This document shows positions 10,822 to 21,016 of a stretch of DNA of 64,000 nt, piece by piece (positions within the stretch are counted from its first letter, which is position 1; every line of letters starts with the position of its first letter). The stretch is from Lojkania enalia (taxonomy: Eukaryota; Ascomycota; Dothideomycetes; Pleosporales): assembly GCA_010094045.1 (NCBI GenBank), contig ML986704.1, positions 28,427 through 92,426 of the forward strand. Reading direction: 5' to 3'. The position numbers were made by a program, and so were the translations under genes. A model generated the notes under the pieces. It saw nothing but the letters and a program-made list of their open reading frames with translations. It ran no database searches and was not told the origin of the DNA.

Positions 10822-12873
10822 ATGATTTTCACGGCACCGGCTTTCCTTCCCACCTTGCCGTCTCCTCTCCCTCTCCAAGAAACAATCGGGGATTTTTGTT
10901 TGGCAGCAAATATTGCTAAAAAAGTCGGATCTGACTCGGCGGACAAGCAATCCCCTTTCGTCGAGGCAGCAATTGATCGTGCATGGACTACGGACGAGAT
11001 TGGTGCTCGTGTCGCTCAGGTTGCAGCAGCTTTGTGCTCATCGTGGAAGCTTGTTCCCGGGCAACAATGGCACAAAACAGTTGCCATCTTAGCTACCAAC
11101 AGCGTAGGTTTCCTCGATATTGCGTCCTTGAGACAGCAGCCTGAGTGGTCTCTAGGTTGATATCTTGATTCTTTCATGGGCTATCCATCGCATTGGCGGT
11201 GGCTGCCTCATGTTGCAACCAACGAGCTCGGCTGATGAGATCGCCGGGCACCTTGATCGTGTACCGCCATTCGCCATGTTTGTGTCGCAAGATATGCTTC
11301 CTCTGGGCCAAGAAGCCGTTCGACGGAGCTCCCTACCCTCAGAACTGCCACTCTACAGGCTCTCTGAGTCTGACCATGCTTTGCACACAGCAGCGGCCCA
11401 GCCAGACCAGGACCTAGCCAAACCCTCTACTCTCGATGACTTGATTGCAGATTCCAAGGGTCTGCCCCCAATGCACCGGTCTCCTTTGCCTGCCAACGAA
11501 GCGACTCGACGTGTGGCATACTACTGTACCACTAGCGGCACTTCTGGTTTCCAGGTAACATCACACAATCCCTCCACGCATCATATTAGACTAATTAGAC
11601 CTTTGTCGTGACTTGGTAGCGCATTGTGGCAATCACGCACGAAAACATGATCGCTAGTATCTTGCAGGCTACATCATTCTACAAGGCCACCAGAGAGAGA
11701 GGCTCGGAGGTGACTCTGGGCTTCTTACCGTTCAACCACATCTATGGACTGTTAATCACTCATTCCCTAATGCACTACGGCGACAGCGTCATCGTCCATC
11801 GTGGCTTCAATCTGATGGAAATCCTGACTTCCATCGTCAAATATCGCATTAACACACTTTATCTGGTTAGTCTGTCGGATGAGAACATTCTTTGGTCCCT
11901 AGTCAGGCTCATAGGGATGTCCAGAGCGCAAGCTGATGGGTACAGGTACCGCCTATAATCAACGCTCTGTCGCGGAATGCATCCATCTTGGATCGATTCG
12001 ACTTGAGCTCGGTTGGCGCCATCGTATCGGGTGGCGGACCTCTCAATAAAGAAGCTTTTGCGAGAATGCAGGCTGCGCGACCCGATTGGCGAATTCTTAG
12101 CGGCTGGGGTAGGCCTCTTGTAAGCGTAGTCTGAGCAAAGATCTAATGCTCGGCTAGGTCAAACTGAAAGCACTGGTATCGGGTCTCTGTCTTATCCGGG
12201 CGACATTTTCCCGGGTTCAAGTGGTGTTCTGCTTCCGGGCGTCCGCATCCGATTGAGAGACGACCATGGCCGCGAGGTTGAGACGCTTGAGGAAATGGGC
12301 GAGATCGAGATTGCCTCTCCCAGCGTCCTGCGCGGATATGTCGACTATGCCAGCGATGCAATTCTCCCGCCCACAGGTGATGCGGAATTCTGGTGGCCAA
12401 CAGGAGACGTTGGCCTCTTCCGTGTGGCCCCTAGTGGCGAGACGCATCTGTTTGTCGTAGACCGCATCCGCGACATGATTAAGGTCAAGGTAAGTGAGAT
12501 TGCGAAGACGAAGCGTGAATCCTGCTGACAGCCTGCCGTGTAGGGCAACCAAGTCGCTCCCGGCCAGATTGAGGCTCACTTGAGCCAGCATGCTGCCGTC
12601 GCCGAGACTGCCGTCGTCGGCGTCCCTGACGAAGCAGCCGGCGAGCGAGCTTTGGCCTTCATAGTTGGGGAGCCTTCATATGCACCTGGCGCAAGCGAGG
12701 CTGATCTCAGAAAGACAATCCGGGATCATAACGACCTGGCGTTGCCCGAGGTTTGCCGTCTGCAGGACCGCATTATCTTCGTCGATCAGCTCCCGAAAAG
12801 TGCGAGCGGTAAAATTCTCAAGCGGGAACTGAGAAAGCAAGTGTCTACGTTGGCCCCCCCCAAAAAGGGTTGA
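10822..12873 (+). CDS. AMP-binding acyl/aryl-CoA ligase (4-coumarate-CoA ligase-like), six exons
   Basis: Activates a carboxylic acid as an acyl-adenylate and transfers it to CoA. Exons: 10822-11103, 11156-11554, 11620-11865, 11946-12108, 12158-12489 and 12544-12873. The introns are 52, 65, 80, 49 and 54 bases, all GT-AG, and the phases agree, giving 583 residues. Motifs: phosphate-binding loop [10 protein letters not shown] (about 218-227; usually SSGTTG); [11 protein letters not shown]; the GWGQTES adenylate site (362-368), split by intron 4; TGDVGLF; the hinge [11 protein letters not shown] (464-475), split by intron 5; and the catalytic-lysine segment [14 protein letters not shown] (Lys near 564). 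The start lies in a good context (CCACC before ATG). The C-terminus is KKG, not a peroxisomal SKL signal, so it is probably cytosolic. The substrate cannot be told from sequence; 4CL-like fungal enzymes use aromatic or fatty acids. Confidence 0.9.
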
Positions 12874-13505
12874 TAGATAAATGGGGAGCTTCTGAAGGAG
12901 TGTCAAGTTTGTGCACAGTCTAAGTCCACATTGTTGAGCCATCAACAACAAAATCTGTACCGTCGCTCGATTTTTGCGCTTGTCTTCTTATATAGTTTGT
13001 AAATAGGCAATGTATGACACAGGCACTTTTCAAACAAAGCCGGTCTTATTACCCACACAAGTGCGCCAAGGCTCGACAACACGTGGAAACCGGTGGCATG
13101 GGACGTGAATGGAACTGGGTTATTCTAGGAACCAATTATCATGCGTCTGTCTGCTCGCCTGCGTCGAAAGGATCAGGTAGCTCACCAAGGAGGCTCTTCT
13201 TCAAGACTAGAGGCCGTTCTCCAAGCTGCTCGTCCTACCAAAGTCTTGCTTATCTTGTTACGACTGTGGCCACCCATAGCCCCATCCGCAGCCCTTTCCG
13301 CCGGCGACTCGGCGCGTGCGAAGACTGTAGCTGGAGAAGAGGATGGGCTGGCCCTCAAGGCAACCTTCTCACGGGCTAGAGGTACGAGAAAATAAAACAA
13401 ACAGGGTCTCATTCGCTAAGATTAGGTACATAGACTGTACCGAGTACCCTGGCACGTTGTCGATAAAATAAGCGGGGTGAAAATGACAACGGCGCACTAG
13501 CCTTT
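12874..13505. other. Intergenic region after the CoA ligase; no gene seen
   Basis: The 3' flank of the ligase runs from 12874 and is followed by non-coding sequence. A short open frame at 13141-13395 has no recognisable domain. A segment near 13464-13475 (ATAAAATAAGCGG) resembles the unit of the repeat just downstream, in opposite orientation. Confidence 0.5.
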
Positions 13506-13585
13506 TCGTGCCGCTTATTCGGTGCCGCTTATTCGGTCACGCTTATTCGGTCACGCTTATTTCGTCGCCCGCCTGTAATACGTTA
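13506..13585 (-). mobile_element. Isolated Fot1/pogo-type terminal repeat with four tandem units
   Basis: Read on the minus strand it begins TAACGTATTACAGGCGGG, the same TAACGTA end as the pogo families later in this window, and continues into four roughly 14-base units of the form CGAATAAGCGTGAC or CGAATAAGCGGCAC. The matching other end and any transposase are absent, so this is a worn or solo terminal repeat. It sits about 350 bases upstream of the ABC transporter start. Confidence 0.55.
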
Positions 13586-13931
13586 TTAGTAATATGAAGT
13601 GAGCTCAAATTGAGTAAGCTTGAAAACAAGTACGTTCGAGATGGTTGGTTATTAACGAATTAACGAATTAACGGGCTTGCATGGTCAGTGCATGTTTCCG
13701 CGAGCGTGCTTAGGCAGTAGTTTCATTATCATGAATTATAGCTGAAGCCACGCTAAGCCGGGAGGAGCGGATGGTTAGCATTGCTGAGACGTTTGCAATC
13801 ATGCGAGCGCACTGCTAGTCTTCACGGCTGGGCTACTTTTCGTTGACACTTCCACTCCAAGTAAAGGTGATGCCATTCGAGCACCTACCCTCGCAACACC
13901 TCACGCACTGCCTTTTCGAACGTCTACGAAG

Positions 13932-16900
13932 ATGCGCGGGCAGTGTGCACGCGTGGATGAAGATGTCTTTGGCCCCGTGGTTCAGGGCTGCCTGGACAAC
14001 TTCGACTTCACATTGCTGTTCGAAGAGACCATCCTCTTCGTGCTCCCCGCTTCGTGTCTGCTTCTGCTGGCACTCGCATGGCGGATACCTGAGCTCATTC
14101 GTGTCAATGGCGTCGTGCGTGCATCTCTGCTGGGGCTCCTCAAGTCGGTAAGTTTTTTTTTTTTGTGCATCAAAATGCAACTCTTGTCAACCCCTGTAAA
14201 CCTCGCAATTCCGACCCTCACGGCTCGGGCGACAGATCATCTACCCCCTCATCTTCACCTCGCAAGTCATCTTCCTTGCCTTCGTTTGCACGAATAATAC
14301 GGCCAACACGCGGGCGACGATTCCCGTCACGGCAATTGGGCTGTTCGCCATCGTCGTCATGGGCGCCCTATCGTTCTTGGAACATCGTAGATCTCCTCGT
14401 CCCTCGTCCCTCCTCACGCTATATCTCCTTGCCGCTGCACCGCTAAATGCCGCTCGCTGCCGCACTCTCTGGTACATGCCAAGTTCGAATGGAGTCGTTA
14501 TAACCTTTATTATTACTACGAGCCTAATGGGTATCGCTCTTGGACTCGAATTGGCACCAAAGGATGCACTCATGAGGGATGAGATTGAAAAACCTTCGCC
14601 GGAAGAGAGGCGTGGCATTGTGGAACGCTCGCTGCTCACTTGGCTTGTGCCAGTTTTCGCATATGGCTACCGGCACTCATTCACATCCACAACCTTGCCC
14701 GCGGTAGATCCCAAGTGGACTACGCGCAGACTAAAAGAAACAGCCATCAACAGTACGGATCTCAGCATTTGGACAAAAGAGTGTGGCGGCAAGCTAATTA
14801 GTCTGCGCAGATCTTGACCAATCACTGTTTTCTAGTCTTCTCAAACTCCACTGGAAAGATCTGCTTAGTCCCATGATACCACGCGCTTGTTTTCTAGGTT
14901 TGACCCTAGCACAACCATTTCTTGTGAGGACAGCCACAGCGTGGGTCTCAAATCCTACGGGTTCTCAGCACTCCCAGATGCGGGCATCGCTGATCAGTGC
15001 CTATGTCCTGGTCTACCTAGGCTTAGCAGTCAGTCGTTCCCTGCCCTTAACCCGACGGTCCGTCCTTTCTAACTCTACTTTAACAGGTTACATACGCGCT
15101 TTATCGCCAGAAGGCCGTTGGGGCTGCCACCTCGATACGAGCCAGCCTTACAGACTACATATTCCAGCGCCTTTCGCATTTGGACTCAGCGATGGAGCTC
15201 GCAGGTTCAGCTACGACTTTGGTGAGTGCGGATATCGAGCGCATTCAATTCGGCATTCGTGGAATTCACGAAATTTGGGCCAACTTCATTTCTGCAGTGA
15301 TATCACTGTTTCTGATCGAGAGCGCCATTGGTGTTGCAATGGTTCCTGCGCTTGGTGTTTCAATTGGTACGATACTGACCCTGTGATGCACTAAATGGTA
15401 TGCTGATCAGATGTTGGGAACAGCAAGCATGGCTGCAGTGTTTCTTGTAGCACTTCGCGGCAGCAAAGCCCAGAAACGCTGGTTCGAAGCCACGGAAATC
15501 CGTGTCGCTCAGGTAGTCAAAATCCTGGCCGATTTCAAGAGTATAAAAATGATGGGCTACACGGCCGGGCTCCTTGACTCTCTCGGCGCAGCAAGGCTTT
15601 TCGAGGTGCGACGTTCCCAGAGGTTCCGAGCGTTCGTCATTGTGGTAGCCACGTTAGCACAAGCCGCCACGGCTCTGGTTCCAGCTTTTGGATTTGCCAC
15701 ATACATACTATTGCGCCGATTCGGCGATGACGAGATCTTGGACGCCAGTCGTGCCTTCGGGACATCGACGCTCTTCACTATCCTGAGTTCGAGTATAGGG
15801 CTTCTGGTCGACGGAGTCTTCGGAGCAGTGACCGCCGTCGGTTGCATTTCGCGCATACAAGAGGTGTGCACCAAACACTACAGGCTAGACCCGCGTCAAA
15901 CGAACGGTCCGGCGAAGGGTTCACGATCAAGTGTGGCTATGAACCACGCCAGCGCGAAGTACGACAAGGACGGCGATGACATCATCCAGAAGATCAGCTT
16001 CGAAATCAAACCTGGCTCCATCATTCGCATCAAGGGCCCAGTGGCATCAGGAAAGTCTACGCTTTTGAAAATGATACTCGGCGAAGTGCGCTACTGTACA
16101 GGGGAGGTGGCTGTCGAGGACAACATCATCGGCTATTGCGATCAGAACCCCTGGTTGGATCATGTCAGCATCCGGGACAATATTACTGGACCCACACCAT
16201 TTGACCCAGAACGGTACGCCAATACGATTCGCATATGTGCGCTAGAGCCCGACCTGAAAAACATTCCGGATGGGGACGCGTATCTCTGTTTTGGAAATGG
16301 GACCTCTTTGAGCGGAGGCCAAAAGGCTCGCATTGTTGGTCATCAGCTGGGCCATCGCATCAAGAAGCCTGCTAACAAACCTGTAGTGTTTGGCTCGTGC
16401 CATCTATGCATGTCCGAGGATTCTTGTCCTGGACGATTGTCTGAGCGGATTAGATGCTAATACGGAGCATCTCATACTAGAGAATCTCGTCGGCGCGCAC
16501 GGCTTCCTTCGAGAGCATTCCATTACTACTTTCTTGGTCTCGGCTTCACGTGCGTCCAGTCGCTTTGCTTGCCAAATCATCATCGCCGCTGACATGGGAA
16601 TAGGGAAGCCTTTGCCTAGCAGCATTGCAACACTTTCGCTGGGGCCCCAAGGACCCCTACTAACCAAGAGCGAGTCGGATCAACCGCACGTCGCAGTCCC
16701 ATTGCCCGAAGATTCGGACAGTATGCGCATAACGAGTTCTATGGCGCTCAGTGAAGACGAAGCCGTAAAAGAAGCACGACTGTTGACGGAAGCGCAGGGC
16801 GAGCGCAAGGAAACTTACCAAAGGGGAGGGGAACTAGCTCTCTATGCAATGTTCGTGCGGGTTGCCGGAAGAAAGGGTTTGTTGGTTTTCGTCTTCCTAC

Positions 16901-18946
16901 TTTCCATATTTGTGGTAGGAATTACTTACCCAAGTGAGTCTCCGTTTATCCACGACGGTGTGAATAGCTTAGGAAGCTTACAGACGCTGACATGGCAGAT
17001 ATTTACATGCAATCTTGGGTCATGAAAAATCCGGTACAGCAGCATAGCAGTATTGGTACTATCACGGGCGTCTACTTGGGTTTAAGCTTTTTTGCATTGT
17101 GCGCATTCTCAGCAGCCTGCGTGCAATTCACATTGGGAGTCGCCCCACGCATTTCTATTACATTCCATGCATCTCTAGCCAAAACGCTCCTCTGGCAAGT
17201 CGCAGCCACTTCCCCTCACCGTCTGGCTCGTTGCTGACAGCATCTATTCTACTTTCAGCGCTCCCCTTTCCTTTCTTGCCACAACAGACAGAGGCTCCAT
17301 AACCAACAGGTATTCCACTGCATACGTATTAAGTCATGTTATCGCTGACACATTCGTTCATCAGATTCGCTCAAGATCTTGCCATCATAGATCAAGAAGT
17401 TCCCTTGGCCTTTATCGGCACGGTACTCACAGTCTTACTGCTGCTTGCTCAATGCGTCACTTTGATCATTGGATCGCACTTTTCTGGAATCGCCATCCCC
17501 GGTCTGCTGATCCTGGTGTATTGGATCCAGTCCATGTACCTGCCAACGTCCTATCAATTACGCTTGCTGGAAATTGAGGCCAAAGCTCCCATAGTATCAC
17601 TGTTTGTTCGATCTATCGAAGGTCTCGCAACTATACGGACTTTCGGATGGATGAAACATACACAGATGCAGTCAAGGAAACACATCGTTGCATCTCAATC
17701 GCCGTTCTATCTCCTGGCAACCGCACAGATCATGCTCGGTCTCGTCCTCGATCTCGTTACTGCAGCACTGGCAATTATCATCATCTCCATCTCAGTTGAA
17801 ACGCGTGAGCCAGGCATTGGATTGGCACTGTTCAGCGTAGTGGGATTAGGCACCTCTACCAAACTCTTGATCGCGCAGTGGACCGAGCTGGAAACCTCTC
17901 TTGGTGCAATGAGACGCATCAACGACTTCGCTCAAAATACTCCTCGTGAGATTTCATCCTATAGGAGCTTACGACCACCCCGAGACTGGCCGAGCAAAGG
18001 CGAGATCGAGTTCCGCGATGTTTCGCTTGCATACAGGTGAGTCTTATGACACTACTGGCGGCGTGAGGCAGGGTATGAACTAACGCGTCTCAACTGGACA
18101 GTGAAAATTTGCCTCCTGTCATATCTAATTTGACACTCAAGATCGAGCCAGGGTGGAAGGTTGGAATCTGCGGGCGCACTGGCAGGTATGGAATTGATCC
18201 CCGCTGCCGCTGCACCCTTTCGTTCGAGATGTTGACAATAGTGCTCTAGTGGGAAAAGCACGCTCATTGCTTCTATCCTTGGCCTCGTCCATATACAGCA
18301 CGGCGCCATTATCATAGACGACACGGATGTCTCTCTCCTTGAACCAGACTCATTGCGTTCGAGCGTGACAGTGGTCCCACAAAATGGCGTATTACTGCGC
18401 GCCGATGTTCGGACGAATCTTACTTTAGGTGCCGCAGAAGCTCCTAGTGACGAAGAAATGATCGAGGTACTAAAAGAGTATGGGCTATATGAAAGGTTCC
18501 ACGAGCGAGACGGTCTCGACACGCTTGTCGTTGACGATCTTCTTTCCTACGGAGAGCAGCAGATTTTCTATATCGTGCGAGCACTGCTTCATAAGAGCCA
18601 TTTGGTTTTGCTTGACGAACCTACGAGCAGGTAAGCCCTGGTCCACTGAAGAATCATCGTTTCGCATTGCCGCAAGAAGGCTGACTTCATACTTGCTTCC
18701 AGGGCCGATAGTAGTACTCAGCAAATTATAGACTCTGCTGTCCTAAGTGGCTTCGAAGGTTCGACGGTGGTCTATGTCGCGCATCGTCTCGAGATCCTTT
18801 CACAATTTGACCGTGTCATGGTCATGGACCAAGGCCAGATCGTCGAATTTGGCGACCCCCGCACATTACTACAGATGCCTAACTCGCTTTTCGCCAGTAC
18901 CTTCAGCAAGGCACATTCGCAGATAAGCAACCTAAACTCATCGTAG
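13932..18946 (+). CDS. ABCC (MRP-type) full-length ABC transporter, twelve exons
   Basis: ATP-driven membrane exporter of the multidrug-resistance-associated type. Exons: 13932-14147, 14236-14752, 14811-15028, 15087-15366, 15424-16334, 16387-16933, 16984-17194, 17259-17309, 17365-18036, 18102-18185, 18250-18630 and 18703-18946. Phases agree throughout and give 1443 residues, the usual length. Order: N-terminal hydrophobic TMD0 ([16 protein letters not shown]), TMD1, NBD1, TMD2, NBD2. NBD1: Walker [10 protein letters not shown] (about 615), signature LSGGQ (about 705), Walker [13 protein letters not shown] (about 724; Asp where a catalytic Glu would be, usual in ABCC), no recognisable His-loop (LVSASRASS). 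NBD2: Walker A GRTGSGKST (about 1235, split by an intron), signature LLSYGEQQ (about 1333), Walker B LVLLDEP, His-loop VAHRL (about 1387). Intron 7 (17195-17258) appears to use a GC donor (GCAAGT). Intron 2 has a GTACGG donor and a GCTAATT branch site. It follows the CoA ligase on the same strand. Confidence 0.9.
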
Positions 18947-19899
18947 GCACTGCATCGGCATAGCAGGCCGACCTGCGACCGCTCATGATGACAAGGGTGG
19001 GGTTCAAAGGCTTCAAGGACGGATACCGTTTTGAGCATGTGAGAGTTGAACAGTAAATTCGCTCGCCTGGGACATTGTATATAGACTCGGAACGTTATGT
19101 ACTCGTCTACCACTTCGATACGTCTGATAGACTGCGACATCCCTGAAGCTACTTCCAACACTTTTGCAAGGTCAATGCAATGCTTGAAACGCCATTCTTT
19201 GTAACCACAGATGTCAACATACCGATACTATATCCACTATCGTATGGTATGTCCCTTCACATCTAACGAATAGATCGCACCTCTTATGGCTGCACAGATA
19301 GGACTCCGTATCGGCTACCCAGAATCACTATAGTTACATTGATTACTATGCGTTTGGTAGGGTATTTGTCGCCTCCACATGCATTGGAGCTGCTGAGGGG
19401 TTTATTTGTCACGTGAATTCGCACGTCAGTTCGTTAGATTCTTCTACATACACTTTGATTTCTCTGATAGTCTTAAGATAGTCCAATAACACCACAACAT
19501 TCGTCAAATGAACTCTATTTCGTTCTCATTGTAAGACTCTACATTGAAAAGTCTCCACTTGGCTCATGTAAATTCGATTATGACACGCATTGTGTAACAT
19601 CCCCCCCTGCGGAATCGACAAGAGGATACGGGCACAGTATATTGATACGATAATCCATCTTTATCTCCTCGCATGCATGCATATTTTAGTTTGACCCTAT
19701 CGAATGGGTTCACCTGCATATCTATTAGGGCGCGGCAGTATGGAGGTTGGCTTATATTTATTGAACTACATTTATGAAAAAATATTAGATGCTGAATACC
19801 TTATCTTTTTATCGTCGACAATAAGTCGATATGAAGAGCCGTACTTTGACCGCCCTTATACTATCTATGGACCGTGGTATCTAGAGGTTGTATATATGT
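18947..19899. other. 3' flank of the ABC transporter and transition into degraded DNA; no gene
   Basis: Unique-looking sequence to about 19700, then composition falls rapidly into the AT-rich block. At 19593-19608 the sequence TGTAACATCCCCCCCT looks like an LTR end next to a reversed polypurine tract, but no partner LTR or target duplication could be found. The open frame at 19704-19901 has no domain. Confidence 0.5.
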
Positions 19900-20282
19900 A
19901 GCTGTCCACGTAGTGCAGCTGCGCTCTTATTAGCCAAAAACTGTTAGTTAATACTATACAACGTGGAAATTAGCTCGCGTACTAAATAGACGGTCTATAT
20001 TACCGTCCTTATTAGTAGTAGTAACGCTAAGAGTATAATAATAGTATTTTCTATACTAGTATATCTCTACTCTATATTAGTTAATTAATTTATTATTAAG
20101 TATATAACGTTAATATTAAAATCCTATACGTATATAAATAATCTAGCTAAGCTTAAAAAAGAACTTATAAATATATATACGGTAGCAGTTTTAGTTAGTT
20201 CTCTAAGATAAGTATTATACGAAGTAGATATTCCTACTATTATATATATACTAGTATTTACTAATATAAGTAGTAAGATTAA

Positions 20283-21016
20283 TAACGTAAAGTACTATTA
20301 AGTAAGCTACCCTATTAAGTAAGCTAAAATTTCTTGGTAGTAAACACAATAACTATAATACGCAATATCTTAACACCTATAAAGAGATAATACTTAGTAA
20401 GAAGGTAGAATTAAGCTTACTCTTTAAGTATATAAAGCTGGCTAATTCTAAAATCTATAAGCTGCTGCTAATATATTTAGTATATTACGACCAACTCTCT
20501 AGTAGAGATATAAAGGAACTTTTACACGTACTAATTGCCGCGTAAACTATTAAAAGTTAACTATAACTGAAGAGTAGATAATTGTATAATATATCTTTAA
20601 CCTAGATTTGTAAGAATTTATAAGGATTTATACCCCAGCTATATAAGGTAGTAGATATAGTAGATAAACTATTAGCTACGCGTAGTAAAAAGCTAGTAGG
20701 TAAGAATTAGGCTAAGAGATTTGTAATATATATAAACGAGCTTAAAATAGCGTTTAATTAGGTAAAGAACTACTAGAGGATATAGTAAGAGGATTCTAAA
20801 GTTATTAGTATATAGTTTAAGCTTATTAAAGAGATAAAAGCTATATATAGTATCTATAATAAGAATATATATAACTTTAATAAGACTAGCTTCTAAATAA
20901 GTATAATTAGATTTATAAAAGTTGTTATAGGCTTAAAAAGATATATAAAGCCTAATTTTATATAGTTAAATAATTAAAAGTAGGTTATTATTATCTAGAG
21001 TATTTATATAGTAGAG
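20283..21016 (+). mobile_element. Pogo D copy 1: Fot1/pogo-type transposon, 3' truncated, RIP-degraded
   Basis: Starts with TAACGTAAAGTACTATTAAG; its terminal repeat holds CTATTAAGTAAGCTA twice. The plus-strand transposase relic reads DIVDKLLATRS then KKLVGKNxAKRF then INELKIAF, the DNA-binding half of Fot1-like transposases, with stops where Trp and Gln codons stood. It matches 50118 onward until about 21016, where homology stops abruptly. Around 20870-20880 it preserves the uninterrupted target site that in copy 2 is filled by pogo A copy 2. Confidence 0.75.

Noticed and set aside
10521..10946. 141-codon minus-strand frame in the divergent promoter
   Set aside because: It overlaps the first exon of the CoA ligase on the other strand and has no domain or codon signal.
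14781..14835. Alternative second intron of the ABC transporter with donor GTGTGG and acceptor at 14835
   Set aside because: It also keeps frame but drops a conserved stretch before the first PRxxxxG segment; the 58-base intron 14753-14810 has a GCTAATT branch site and restores [15 protein letters not shown].
19199..19600. Possible LTR ending TGTAACA next to CCCCCC
   Set aside because: No second LTR, no internal retroelement sequence and no matching 5-base flanks could be found.
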